Assembly (NCBI RefSeq): GCF_030733205.1
Contig: NZ_JASHJL010000016.1
Coordinates: forward strand, 55,550-119,549
Length of the DNA stretch: 64,000 bases
Reading direction: 5' to 3'
From: Mameliella sp. MMSF_3455
Lineage (GTDB): Bacteria > Pseudomonadota > Alphaproteobacteria > Rhodobacterales > Rhodobacteraceae
How positions within the stretch are numbered: the stretch's first letter is position 1; each line of letters starts with the position of its first letter. The position numbers and the translations under genes are program-made. Positions 39,672 through 48,840 of this stretch are shown piece by piece. Under the pieces are notes generated by a model. The model was not told the DNA's origin. It worked only from the letters and a program-made list of their open reading frames with translations, and did not search any database.

Positions 39672-41660
39672 GTGGCTGACGAAGACCTCTTGGTCCGAAT
39701 TGGACTGACCGAAAAGGAATACCTCGCGGCGCTGAAGCGGATGGAATCCCAGTCGCTGAAATCGGCAAAGCAAGCTGAGACCGCATGGAAAAAGCAGAAC
39801 GCAGGGTTCGTGCGCGGTGCCAACCGGGCCAACAAGGCGGTCAGCGGCTTTTCCAATGGTGGTCTGCGGATGATGGGCCAGCAGCTGAGCCAGGTGGCGC
39901 AGCAGGGGGCCGCAACAGGCGACTGGCTGCGGGCGTTCTCGATCCAGGCGGCAGACGTGGGCATGGCCTTTGGTGGCATCGGCATCGCCGCAGGTATCGC
40001 CTTGACGGTGCTGGGGCCGATGGTCGGCGACCTGATCTCGATCGGGGACAGTGCCGAGGATGTCGAGCGCAAGGTCAAGGCGCTGTCCGCCGCCATGCAA
40101 CGGCTGGACGATGCGCGAGGACAAAGCGGGCGTGGCCGGTCATCGCTGATCGACGAATACGGTGGCATGGCGGATCGCGCGCGCGAGCTGATCGCCATCG
40201 AGCGCGAGATCGCCGAGATCCGAGCGCGTGAGGCCCAGCAGGCCGCGACGCGGGCCGTGGGGCAGGGGCTCGGCCTTGGCGGTGTGCTGGGATTGGAACC
40301 GGAAGAAATCCGGGCGGCAGAGGCCACGCTGGAAGCGCTGCGGACCGAAATCGACCGTTTGCAAACCTCGGGCGGCAAGCTGTCAGACGAGGCGTTCCTG
40401 CGGCTGAACAACAGGATCTTGGAACTGCAGGAGCGGGCCGGAAACCTGCGTTCGGTGACCAGGAACTTCGACGATCTGGCGGCCATGCTGGGCATCACGG
40501 AACGCGAGGCGCGCGAAGTCGCAGCCCGTTTCGCCGAGATCGAGCAGACCGACGACGCGCGTGCCCGGGCCGACGCGATGATCGCGCTGGCCGGGTACAT
40601 CAGCGAGGTCAGCGGGAACCTGGGCGATGCCGATGAAGAGGGGCAGGCACTTTACGATCAGCTTTTGGCGGCCGTCCGGGCTGCTCTTGATCTTGCTGCC
40701 GTGGACATTGCCACCAACATCGCCAATGGAACGGAAGAATCCGGCAAGTTGCTCAGCAACCTGGCCGCCGCTGCTGCGCTGTTCAACCAGATCTCTGCAG
40801 CCGAGTCCAAGACCTACAGCGGGCGCGGGCAGGACCCCCGCTTGTTCATGGAGGGCGGTCGTGGGTCACGCGACCATTACAGCGCCAGCGTTGATTACAT
40901 CCCGATCGAGGACACGATCGAGCGCTACAACAAGCAACTTGTCAGCGGCAAGGGCGGCAGCGGTGGCGGAACGTCGAAGACGTCGAAGGAGACCCAGGAC
41001 TACGCCCGGGCTGCAGAACGCTATATCGAGCAGACGCGTACTGCTCTCGAAAAATACAACGCGGAATTGGCCTTGCTGGAAAAGCTGAACGCCAACGGCT
41101 TTTTCAAGGAGCACCCACAAGCTTATGCCCGCGCCGTGGCCAACGTGAAGGAAGAGTTCGAGCGCGCGCGTTTCGAAGATTTTGTCCGCGGCATCGACAG
41201 CGTGTCCGACGCCATGGCGAACGCCATCGTACAAGGCGAAGACATGGGCGAGGCGCTGCGCAACGTATTCCGCCAGATGGCGGCAGATCTCCTGTCCAGC
41301 GGCATTCGCAGCCTGCTCATGTCGATGTTCGGATTTGGGGGCGGTAGCGGTTTCTTCGGTAGTTTGTTTGCAGGGCTATTCGACAGCGGCGGAAGCATCC
41401 CGCGTGGACAATTCGGGATCGTGGGCGAGCGCGGTCCCGAGATCGTGCATGGCCCTGCCAAGGTCATCAGCCGTCAGGACACAGCAGCCATGATGCAGGG
41501 AGGTCAGACCGACGTGCGCGTCTATTTCGACGACAACGGCAACCTGCAGGCGCAGATCGAGCGTCGAACGACAGCGGCTGTAAGCCGCGCCGCGCCGGGC
41601 ATCGTGCAGCAATCGGTGCGGGCCACCTACAGCGCCGCGCAAGAGGAGCCGATAGGATGA
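39672..41660 (+). CDS. tail tape measure protein
   Basis: 662 aa. N-terminal coiled-coil region (LTEKEYLAALKRMESQSLKSA), a hydrophobic stretch GMAFGGIGIAAGIALTVLGP, long helical middle, then a C-terminal part with NAIVQGEDMGEALRNVFRQMAADL and glycine-rich GFGGGSGFFGSLFAG, ending with GERGPEIVHGPA-type motif common to tape measures. Its shortness predicts a fairly short flexible tail. GTG 39672 immediately follows the small chaperone stop. Confidence 0.9.
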   Translation: MADEDLLVRIGLTEKEYLAALKRMESQSLKSAKQAETAWKKQNAGFVRGANRANKAVSGFSNGGLRMMGQQLSQVAQQGAATGDWLRAFSIQAADVGMAFGGIGIAAGIALTVLGPMVGDLISIGDSAEDVERKVKALSAAMQRLDDARGQSGRGRSSLIDEYGGMADRARELIAIEREIAEIRAREAQQAATRAVGQGLGLGGVLGLEPEEIRAAEATLEALRTEIDRLQTSGGKLSDEAFLRLNNRILELQERAGNLRSVTRNFDDLAAMLGITEREAREVAARFAEIEQTDDARARADAMIALAGYISEVSGNLGDADEEGQALYDQLLAAVRAALDLAAVDIATNIANGTEESGKLLSNLAAAAALFNQISAAESKTYSGRGQDPRLFMEGGRGSRDHYSASVDYIPIEDTIERYNKQLVSGKGGSGGGTSKTSKETQDYARAAERYIEQTRTALEKYNAELALLEKLNANGFFKEHPQAYARAVANVKEEFERARFEDFVRGIDSVSDAMANAIVQGEDMGEALRNVFRQMAADLLSSGIRSLLMSMFGFGGGSGFFGSLFAGLFDSGGSIPRGQFGIVGERGPEIVHGPAKVISRQDTAAMMQGGQTDVRVYFDDNGNLQAQIERRTTAAVSRAAPGIVQQSVRATYSAAQEEPIG

Positions 41661-42403
41661 CCAACGTCTATGCCTGGCCGCCGGTGGGGGCATTGGGGCA
41701 TGAGTGGACGCGCGTCGATCCGGTGGATGTCAGCCGCTCCCTGATCACTGGGGCGGATTATCGCTCTGCCGCGCAGCGCAGCCGGCGGATGGCCACGCTG
41801 GTCGTTTCGGGGATCGACAATACCGAGGCCGGTGCAGGTTACATGGAATCGCTGAAACGACTGCTGGCTGGCAGGCACGCTGTCCGTCTGTATTCGAAGC
41901 CGGTCAACTGGGGTGGCCGGGGCGACAACGCCCTACGCAACAAGGCGCCGCTGACATGGGAAAACAGTGAGGGTTCGGTCACGTGGGAGGACAGCGAGGG
42001 TTCGGTCACGTGGGAATACAGGCCGCTGACCGTGACCGCCACGGGGACCGATAGCCTCGGCTTTGCAACAGTCACCATCTCCGGCGGGCCTGCAAACTAC
42101 CTGATTGCGCGCCCGGGCGAGTTCCTGACCATCTACAGCGATCCAGCCCAGACCGCAGAGATCGTGACCGCCGCGCAGACGGATGGAACGGGCGCCGCGA
42201 CGATCCGGGTGTTTGGCAGTCTGGCCAACGCAATCGGCGCAGCCGTCAGTATCGGTACATCCGACACGGGCGTATTCCTTCCTGTCGGACCCTATCCTCG
42301 CGCGGTGCGGCCCTCGGCTGGCGATTGGTCATACACATGGAATTTCCGCGAATTGTTCGAGGATGAGGTAGACGGCTCTTTCGTGGAGATCGACCCATGG
42401 TGA
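41657..42403 (+). CDS. distal tail protein, unassigned family
   Basis: 248 aa. Located where GTA-like tails have the DUF2460 distal tail protein, but the sequence (VYAWPPVGALGHEWTRVDPV, RMATLVVSGIDNTEAGAGYM, SWSYTWNFRELFEDEVDG-like end) does not show that domain clearly. A perfect in-frame tandem of nine residues (WENSEGSVT / WEDSEGSVT) sits near residue 101-118. Beta-rich throughout. Probably part of the tail-tip ring. Confidence 0.65.
   Translation: MTNVYAWPPVGALGHEWTRVDPVDVSRSLITGADYRSAAQRSRRMATLVVSGIDNTEAGAGYMESLKRLLAGRHAVRLYSKPVNWGGRGDNALRNKAPLTWENSEGSVTWEDSEGSVTWEYRPLTVTATGTDSLGFATVTISGGPANYLIARPGEFLTIYSDPAQTAEIVTAAQTDGTGAATIRVFGSLANAIGAAVSIGTSDTGVFLPVGPYPRAVRPSAGDWSYTWNFRELFEDEVDGSFVEIDPW
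41957..42010 (+). repeat. 27-bp tandem duplication in the distal tail gene
   Basis: Two adjacent 27-bp units (41957-41983, 41984-42010) encode WENSEGSVT and WEDSEGSVT, and a third unit begins TGGGAA. The DNA is nearly identical, pointing to a recent in-frame slippage duplication. Confidence 0.85.
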
Positions 42404-42981
42404 GCCGCAACGTCGACAGCGCGCTTTTGGCGGAAATCAGCAAGCCGTTCTTTTTCCCGGTCTTCCTCGTCTTTGTCGATTGGCCGGAGGATCCGGTCTA
42501 TGCGCATTCCGGCGTGGGAAATATCACCTTCGACAGCCAGACGTGGTCCGGGGTCGGGAATTATGCCCGCATCTCGCTGCCCGCAGAACAGCGCGGCACG
42601 GCTGCCGACGCGGCGGCCTTTTCGCTGGTGGGCGTGCCGGATGATCTGGCGTCGCTTGCCACCGAGGACGCACGGGACATCACCTGCGCCGTCTGGTTTG
42701 GCGCCGTCACGGAGCGGGCCGGGACAAAGCTCGTCGGGACGCCGCAAGAGGTCTTTCGCGGGCGCGGCGACCAGATGCGCGAAAGCATCGCGGCCTCGGA
42801 GCTGGGGCGCACGCGGTCATTGCAACTCGGGGCGACGACAGGGCCATCGCAGCGCTTGCGCAGCGGGCTGTTTCACACCTCGGAGCAACACCAGCGCAGC
42901 TATCCGGGCGATACGCTGCTACGCCACGCGGCGGGCGTCGAGGCGGCCTTTGTGCTGGGCGTGGAAAACCAGGAAAACTGA
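42397..42981 (+). CDS. tail baseplate hub protein (DUF2163/GTA gp13-like)
   Basis: 194 aa. VYAHSGVGNITFDSQTWSGVGNYARIS resembles the start of DUF2163 proteins (G-x-G-x-L-T-W-D-G-x-T-W-x-G-x-G). FRGRGDQMRESI and the C-terminal RSYPGDTLLRHAAGVEA match its later conserved points. It begins in the last seven bases of the previous gene. In the GTA order this is the gp13 hub protein next to the peptidase. Confidence 0.72.
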   Translation: MVSRNVDSALLAEISKPFFFPVFLVFVDWPEDPVYAHSGVGNITFDSQTWSGVGNYARISLPAEQRGTAADAAAFSLVGVPDDLASLATEDARDITCAVWFGAVTERAGTKLVGTPQEVFRGRGDQMRESIAASELGRTRSLQLGATTGPSQRLRSGLFHTSEQHQRSYPGDTLLRHAAGVEAAFVLGVENQEN

Positions 42982-43373
42982 TGCGGGACATAGCGGACAT
43001 CTACGCGCGCCCCTTCGAATGGGGTGTCTCTGACTGCTGCACTGCGGCCAGTGACGCCTTCGAGCGGTGGCACGGCATCGACCCCATGCACGACCTGCGC
43101 GGGGCCTGTGCGGATCTGGACGGCGCGCGCGAGGTCGTCGCCAACGGCGGCGGGCTGTTGCAGTTGGCCCGCGACTGCGCCACGCGGGCGGGTTTGATCG
43201 CTGGCGTTGGCGGTGTCGGGGAGTTCGGCGTTGTCCGAATGCCGGTCGGCCGCCATCACAGAGGGTTGATGCAGAGCCTTGCCGTGCGGTTTTCGCGCGG
43301 CTGGTGGGTCAAGACGGAGGGCGGCGTGCTGATCCTGCCGCCCGCTTCGGCAGTGGAGTCGTGGAATGCGTAG
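42981..43373 (+). CDS. NlpC/P60-like tail peptidase (DUF6950)
   Basis: 130 aa. FEWGVSDCCTAASDAFERWHG carries the catalytic-type Cys after W-G-x-x-D-C, followed by GLIAGVGGVGEFGVV and a His in PVGRHHRGLMQ. GTA gp14-type tail peptidases have this arrangement and are thought to help cross the peptidoglycan. Start and stop overlap neighbours by one and eight bases. The short length fits the DUF6950 subgroup. Confidence 0.8.
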   Translation: MRDIADIYARPFEWGVSDCCTAASDAFERWHGIDPMHDLRGACADLDGAREVVANGGGLLQLARDCATRAGLIAGVGGVGEFGVVRMPVGRHHRGLMQSLAVRFSRGWWVKTEGGVLILPPASAVESWNA

Positions 43374-45300
43374 GGTCGCGGTGATTGCCCTGCCGGCGCT
43401 GACCGCTTGGCCGAATGTCGCGGACGCTGGCGGGATCGCAATTCAGGTCGCCATGTGGGCATCGGCTGCGGGGCTTGGCGGCGTGGCGGCGAACGTCCTT
43501 GGCGTCCTGGCGGCGGGTGCCGTGATCGCGCTTGGCGCTTCGGCGTTGCGCATCCCGACAGCCAGCCAATCACGGCAGCGCCAGGTCCTGAAACAGCCGA
43601 CCAGCCAGCCGGAAATCCGCTATGCCTATGGCCGCACGATGGCGTCGGGGACGCCTCTGAAATTCTTTCGACCTGCGGTGGAGCCGAACAAGAAAGCTGT
43701 CTACGGGTGCGTGATCCTGTCGTCGCGCCCGTCCGAGGGCGGGGAGATGGAGTTCTTCGTGGATAGTCGCCCGGTCACGATCCCGGCGGAGATTGGCGAG
43801 ACTTTCGGCCTCGGCGACCCCGGTGATCCAGTTTACACGCAGGGCGATCCGCTCGACTTCGACAGCGACGGATACAGCATCAAGCCAAGAAACTTTGCTT
43901 CGTTCAATACGGGTGATTTCTTGCGGGTCTGGGTCGGTCTTGGTGACCAGACAAAACCACCGCAGCGCATTCTTGACGAGTGCAACGGGTTTTTCACCGA
44001 GTCGGACGCGGGCACGGGGCTGACGGTGCTTTGGTATCGGTGGAATACCGGCGGCAGCGGCTCCGATGGTCTGCAGAAGCGCGCCAACCGCTGGCCGAAC
44101 TATCCCCGCTCGCCCGCTTTCGACGTGGTCATGGACTACAGCAAGGTGTGGGACCCGCGCGATCCGGCGCAGGACAAGGACGATCCCGACACCTGGGAAT
44201 TCAGCAAGAACCACGCGCTTTGCCTGCTGGACGCAATCCGGCAGAACCCGGTGCAGCCCTGGCCGGACGCGCAGATCCTGCTGGACCTGTTCGAGGACGC
44301 CGCCGACGTGGCGGATGAGAGCGTTGACCTGCTGAATGGCGGGACCGAGGCGCGCTACGAGGTTTCCGGCACAATCAACTGGTCCGATAGCGAGCTTTAC
44401 AACCAGTTGCGCCCGCTGGAACGGGCCGGGGCGGGGCGCCTGTTCTATTCGGGCGGCAAGATCGGATACTATCCCGGCGAATACACGACGCCCGGGTACA
44501 CGCTAAGCGACGTGCTGGATGACAATCCCATCGAGTTCACCACCATGCAGCGGGGCCGCGACATTCCCCGGCGGCTGGTGGCATCCTACACCCGCCCGCA
44601 GCGGCTTTGGGAAACGGCGGAACTTCCCTCAGTCGAGGTGCGGGACGGCGCGGGTGAGGAACGGTCGCTTGAACTTGGCATGGTCACAAGCGCCTCGCAG
44701 GCCCGCCGCATCCAGTTAATCGAGGCGCGGCGGCTGGAAGCGCAGAAAATGCTGTCCTGCACCGCGCCGCCTTCGGCCTTCGACCTGCTGCCCGGCAGCA
44801 CGATCACGGTGGACCTTGACGGGCTTTCGCACATGGACGGGGTGTATCGCGTCACCAACGCGGATCCGGGGATCTGGCTGTCCGGCACCGGCGAGGACGA
44901 AAGCAGCGGCGTTGCAATGCGCGTGCCGATCACCGCCAGCGAGGAAGCATCGACCTTCTACGATTGGGACGAAACCACGGACGAATTGGAAATTGTCGAT
45001 CCGCTGGACCCGCTGGAGGACGTGGTGCTGAGCCTCGGGGCCAGCACCGGCGAAGTGGATGCGGACGGCGACGTGCCAAACGATGCCGATTACACGCAAG
45101 TCCGGCTCTACCGGGCGACCACCGGCGCGGGCTTCACGTCGGCCAGCCCGACAGGCGCGGCGCAGACGGTCACCGCAGGCTCGTCTTTCTCTCTCACATT
45201 CACCGGCGTCACGACCGGCACGGCGGATTTCTGGCTTGTGCCCTGGTCATCCGACAGCCTTGGCCCGCCGGACGGGCCGCACGCACTCACAGTGACTTAA
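43366..45300 (+). CDS. tail tip attachment protein (gpJ-like, GTA gp15-like)
   Basis: 644 aa. An N-terminal hydrophobic/Gly-Ala segment (VAANVLGVLAAGAVIALGASAL) precedes QPEIRYAYGRTMASGTPLKFF, typical of tail-tip J homologues, then YGCVILSSRPSEGGEMEFF, LFYSGGKIGYYPGEY and a C-terminal FnIII-like part ending VPWSSDSLGPPDGPHAL. It is much shorter than lambda J, since receptor-binding probably lies in the tailspike that follows. It overlaps the peptidase gene by eight bases. Confidence 0.82.
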   Translation: MRRVAVIALPALTAWPNVADAGGIAIQVAMWASAAGLGGVAANVLGVLAAGAVIALGASALRIPTASQSRQRQVLKQPTSQPEIRYAYGRTMASGTPLKFFRPAVEPNKKAVYGCVILSSRPSEGGEMEFFVDSRPVTIPAEIGETFGLGDPGDPVYTQGDPLDFDSDGYSIKPRNFASFNTGDFLRVWVGLGDQTKPPQRILDECNGFFTESDAGTGLTVLWYRWNTGGSGSDGLQKRANRWPNYPRSPAFDVVMDYSKVWDPRDPAQDKDDPDTWEFSKNHALCLLDAIRQNPVQPWPDAQILLDLFEDAADVADESVDLLNGGTEARYEVSGTINWSDSELYNQLRPLERAGAGRLFYSGGKIGYYPGEYTTPGYTLSDVLDDNPIEFTTMQRGRDIPRRLVASYTRPQRLWETAELPSVEVRDGAGEERSLELGMVTSASQARRIQLIEARRLEAQKMLSCTAPPSAFDLLPGSTITVDLDGLSHMDGVYRVTNADPGIWLSGTGEDESSGVAMRVPITASEEASTFYDWDETTDELEIVDPLDPLEDVVLSLGASTGEVDADGDVPNDADYTQVRLYRATTGAGFTSASPTGAAQTVTAGSSFSLTFTGVTTGTADFWLVPWSSDSLGPPDGPHALTVT

Positions 45301-45313
45301 AAGGAGCCTGCAA

Positions 45314-47125
45314 ATGGCTGTAGATGGAGCGGTCGACCTTACGGGTCGCGTGGCGGATTTTGACGACCTGAACGCAGAACTTGCGGCGATTGCTGGCAAG
45401 CAACCCGATTGGGTTTATGCCGACCCGGCGGCGGTTCTGGCCAGCACGGACAGCCTCGCGGAGGGTGAGGGTGTTCAGACGCTGGACGGCTTTCGCTATG
45501 TCGTCGCGGCTTCGGGGGCATCGGACCATCACCTGACCACGGCGGGCGGTGACAAGCTGTATGTGCAACCAAGCGCATCGGGGCGCTACAACGTCAAGGC
45601 GTTCGGCGCGACCGGCGACGGCACCACCGACGACAGCGCGGCAATCCAGGCGGCGGTTGAATTTGGCAAGAGCCGCCCCGGCGTCACCATCTATTTCCCG
45701 AAAGGCGCGTTCCGCGTCGTGACCTCCATCGACTGCACCTATTCGGGAGTGGCTTCGGGGATTTCCTCGGGCTACTACGGTTTCGTGATCGAAGGGTCCG
45801 ACCAGATCAACTCGATCATCAAATGCGAGACCGCCGGGACGCCGACGTGGGACATGACCGGCAAGCCGCGCATGACCTTCCGCAACATCAGCTTCGCCAA
45901 CTACTCGGACGGCGCGCACAACCCGTCCTGCATGTTGCTCCTGGCCCGGAACACGACCAACGGCTACGCGGGCGGGCATGTGTTCGACCGATTGACCTTC
46001 CGGGGCTATGTCGATGTGACCGGCGTGCAATGCGCGTCGTCGGAGGTGAACAAGTGGATCAACGTCGATTTCGAGACCTACAAGGCCGGCGCCTCGGGGC
46101 TTGAACTGACCGAACAGATCGAAACCACGGTCAACTCGGAATACATCGACCTGTCGTCGCACACTTTTGTTGGTGGCAACACGCGGCACATGTTCATCGG
46201 CTGCGCCTTCAACGGCTCGTCCGTGCCGAGCGGCACGCATTACATCCGCTGTTCCGGCATCGACAACTCGCAGTTCATCGCGCCCTATTTCAACTTCCAG
46301 AACGGCGAGGCCGCCGTGCATTTCTCGGGCAGTTGCTCGAACCTGACCATGAGCGATTTGCGCGTGGAAGGGTCCGGCGACTATTTCATCCGCGTGGGGG
46401 ATGGCGCCTCTGTGGAGGCCCTGGTTCTGACGGGCCGTTCGTCCGCGCCGATCTATGGCGAGGACAACTCGACCATCACCAAGTCGCGGATCGACATGAA
46501 CTTCCTGGCGACCGGCTCCGGTGTGCTGTCCAATAGCATCGACGCCTACGACCTGACGGACAGCGATATTCATTTCCTGCCCAACGGGGCGCAGGTGCGC
46601 AACAGCGCGCGCGGCTCGCGCTTCCATCACTACAACGGCGCGGGGGCGCTGTCGTTTCCCACCGGCGATACGACCTCCCCGGAGTTCTACGGCCTGTCGT
46701 ACAGTGGCGGGGCGTCGGACTATCGTCGCCGGGTCCACAGCAAGAGCGCGCGGGACCGGGTTGAGCATGGCCGGGTCGAGATTGATACGCTGGTGACGCC
46801 CCTCGTGCTGACCGAGGGCGCCAGCGGGACGGTCACGCCGGATCTCGATGATGGGTGTTTCTTCCAATACTCGGTCAACGGCAACATCACCATCCAGCAG
46901 CCGAGCAACGCGAACTTGGGCGCCGACGATCCCAGCTATGGCCAGATGATCACCATTGCTGTCCTGATGGACGGGACGGGCGGCCATTCGGTGACGTTCA
47001 ACAGCGGCTACGACCTGCAAGGCAAGACCGTGGACACCACGGCCAACGCGCAGACGATCCTGAAGTTCATGCGCATCAAGTCGGGTGCAGGCTACGGCGC
47101 GAGCAAGGGCTGGATCGCCGTCTAA
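45314..47125 (+). CDS. tailspike with pectate-lyase-like beta-helix
   Basis: 603 aa. After an N-terminal attachment region (about 1-90), YNVKAFGATGDGTTDDSAAIQAA is the hallmark start of the pectate-lyase/GH28-like right-handed beta-helix. Many strand-loop repeats then continue to about residue 430, and a C-terminal Thr/Asp-rich domain ends LKFMRIKSGAGYGASKGWIAV. Such spikes bind and often degrade surface polysaccharide. AAAAGGAG lies before the ATG. It likely determines host range. Confidence 0.87.
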   Translation: MAVDGAVDLTGRVADFDDLNAELAAIAGKQPDWVYADPAAVLASTDSLAEGEGVQTLDGFRYVVAASGASDHHLTTAGGDKLYVQPSASGRYNVKAFGATGDGTTDDSAAIQAAVEFGKSRPGVTIYFPKGAFRVVTSIDCTYSGVASGISSGYYGFVIEGSDQINSIIKCETAGTPTWDMTGKPRMTFRNISFANYSDGAHNPSCMLLLARNTTNGYAGGHVFDRLTFRGYVDVTGVQCASSEVNKWINVDFETYKAGASGLELTEQIETTVNSEYIDLSSHTFVGGNTRHMFIGCAFNGSSVPSGTHYIRCSGIDNSQFIAPYFNFQNGEAAVHFSGSCSNLTMSDLRVEGSGDYFIRVGDGASVEALVLTGRSSAPIYGEDNSTITKSRIDMNFLATGSGVLSNSIDAYDLTDSDIHFLPNGAQVRNSARGSRFHHYNGAGALSFPTGDTTSPEFYGLSYSGGASDYRRRVHSKSARDRVEHGRVEIDTLVTPLVLTEGASGTVTPDLDDGCFFQYSVNGNITIQQPSNANLGADDPSYGQMITIAVLMDGTGGHSVTFNSGYDLQGKTVDTTANAQTILKFMRIKSGAGYGASKGWIAV

Positions 47126-47225
47126 GATACCGGGCCCGGCGCGCGCACTGGCGGATCCGGGGACTTCCATCACACCACAGAAAGGGTAGCGCGATGGTTC
47201 ACATGACATGTGGGCAGCCGGGCGC

Positions 47226-47543
47226 GTGAGACATCTGGCTGACTGGCTGATCGACAACGTGTGGATGGTGGCGGCCGTGCTGGGCGGCATCGTCGTGTCC
47301 ATCCTCACCAGCGAGGAACACACCATCCGGATGGCGGCGGCGCGGGTGGCCTCGGGGTTGTTCTGCGCGACGATGTTCCCGGGGCCCCTGCTGGATCTGC
47401 TGGGGCGCGACCCGGAGGTCTACGGCAACGCGGTGGCCGGCCTTCTGGCCATGACCGGTTACGCGATCGCCAAGAACCTGGTGGGGCTGACCGGCGGGCA
47501 GATCGCCGAATGGGTGGCGGTCATCCTGGGGAGGGGCAAATGA
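47226..47543 (+). CDS. holin-like phage membrane protein
   Basis: 105 aa from GTG 47226. Hydrophobic segments LIDNVWMVAAVLGGIVVSIL, VASGLFCATMFPGPLLDLL and VAGLLAMTGYAIAKNLVGL predict three membrane helices, as in class I holins. GTG 47226 overlaps the stop of an 11-codon frame (47194-47229, MVHMTCGQPGA) that has AAAGGG before it, so translation may be coupled through it. ATG 47208 in frame is the alternative. It leads the lysis block. Confidence 0.65.
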   Translation: MRHLADWLIDNVWMVAAVLGGIVVSILTSEEHTIRMAAARVASGLFCATMFPGPLLDLLGRDPEVYGNAVAGLLAMTGYAIAKNLVGLTGGQIAEWVAVILGRGK

Positions 47544-47968
47544 CCACGCGCGACGTGTCGAACAAAACCCTCGGTGTTCTCCTGGTGGTCGGCTGGCTGG
47601 TCCTGCTGCTGTTGCAGCCCCTGCTGGACGCCTGGGACGACAGGCCATCTCAGCGCCCGTGGATCGACGTGTCCCTGCAGCTGATCGGTGACCAGGTCGA
47701 CTACACACGAGAGATCAAGCGCGTCCTGCGCGGCGAGTGGACCGTGAGCGTGCAGGTCGAGACCCCGGGCGGGTGGCGGACGATCTGCGACGGCGATGGC
47801 AAATGGACATACCGGCCCGAAACCTCGGGCACGATCCGCATGCCCTTTGCCCGGTTCACGGAGGGATGCCCGCAGCCGGTGCGGCCCCACCGGCTCTGCG
47901 TCGATTACGTCATGGACGACATGCGTGGCCGGCGGCGGCTCTTCGGGCCGTTCTGCTCGGGCGACTGA
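47540..47968 (+). CDS. membrane-anchored phage protein of the lysis block
   Basis: 142 aa. One N-terminal membrane segment TLGVLLVVGWLVLLLLQPLL is followed by a periplasmic domain with VQVETPGGWRTICDGDGKW, EGCPQPVRPHRLCVDYVMDD and a final FCSGD. Three or four cysteines suggest disulfides. It overlaps the holin-like gene by four bases and precedes the endolysin. It might control lysis timing, but I do not recognise a family. Confidence 0.58.
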   Translation: MTTRDVSNKTLGVLLVVGWLVLLLLQPLLDAWDDRPSQRPWIDVSLQLIGDQVDYTREIKRVLRGEWTVSVQVETPGGWRTICDGDGKWTYRPETSGTIRMPFARFTEGCPQPVRPHRLCVDYVMDDMRGRRRLFGPFCSGD

Positions 47969-48084
47969 AGCACAGGAATGATCCGGGCGCTCGCGCTTCA
48001 CCTCTGGGGCCTTTGGCGCCGGGGGCCCCTGCTGCCGCGCGCGCTGCTGCGCGACGACACATCCGAAAATGGAAAGGACTCGGC

Positions 48085-48840
48085 ATGACCGACAAGACCA
48101 TCGCGGCGGTGGAGCCGCTGCTGGCGGTCCTGCGCCTGCACGAAAGCGCCGACGACTACGGCGCCGTCTGGGGCGGGATCAAATCGCGGGACCACCCGCC
48201 GCGCCCGCTGGTCGAGATGACCGTGGGGCAGGTGCTGGACTGGCAGGACAGCATCGACCGCCTGTACCAGAGCGAGGCGGCGGGCGCCTACCAGATCCTG
48301 GAGGACACGCTGCGCGGCCTCTACCGCGAGGCGGGCGTGCCCCTGACCGCGCGCTATGATCAGGCCACGCAGGACCGCCTGGCGCTGGGGTTGCTGCGGC
48401 GCCGGGGCCTGGACGATTTCCTGGCCGGTCGGATCTCGGACGCGGCCTTTGCGCTGTCCCTGGCGAAAGAGTGGGCCAGTCTGCCGGTGCCGCATGACAT
48501 CCAGCGGCTCGGGCGCACCGTGCGCGCAGGGCAGAGCTATTACGCGGGCGACGGGCTCAACAAGGCGCACGCCGGCATCGACGAGGTCATGGCCGCCCTG
48601 CGCCAGATCCGCGCCGCGCCGCAGCCGGACCCGAAGGACCCGGTGACCGCGCGGATCGACAAGGCGCTGGCCGAGGGCGCCAAGGCGGCGCCGGGCCTCG
48701 GGGCAGGTGGCACGGCAGGCTACCTGCTGCGCGACGCGCCGCCCTGGGCGCTGGATGCGGCCTGGGGGCTGGGCCTGTTCCTGGCGGCGGCGGTTGGCCT
48801 GCTGGTCCTGGCGCGCGTCTGGAAGGCGGTGCGGAAGTGA
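48085..48840 (+). CDS. endolysin-like protein with C-terminal membrane segment
   Basis: 251 aa. Near the N-terminus LAVLRLHESADDYGAVWGG supplies a catalytic-type Glu20, and LYQSEAAGAYQILEDTLRGL resembles the A-A-G-x-Y-Q motif of lysozyme-like muramidases. The C-terminus contains ALDAAWGLGLFLAAAVGLLVLARVWKAV, one clear membrane helix. A membrane-tethered muramidase would need release or pinholin depolarisation. Family is a probable phage lysozyme. Confidence 0.68.
   Translation: MTDKTIAAVEPLLAVLRLHESADDYGAVWGGIKSRDHPPRPLVEMTVGQVLDWQDSIDRLYQSEAAGAYQILEDTLRGLYREAGVPLTARYDQATQDRLALGLLRRRGLDDFLAGRISDAAFALSLAKEWASLPVPHDIQRLGRTVRAGQSYYAGDGLNKAHAGIDEVMAALRQIRAAPQPDPKDPVTARIDKALAEGAKAAPGLGAGGTAGYLLRDAPPWALDAAWGLGLFLAAAVGLLVLARVWKAVRK

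Noticed and set aside
45287..47326. 679-codon minus-strand open frame opposite the tailspike gene
   Set aside because: Antisense shadow of a high-GC gene; its translation is Arg/Val/Asp-biased without domain, and the plus strand has the beta-helix signature.
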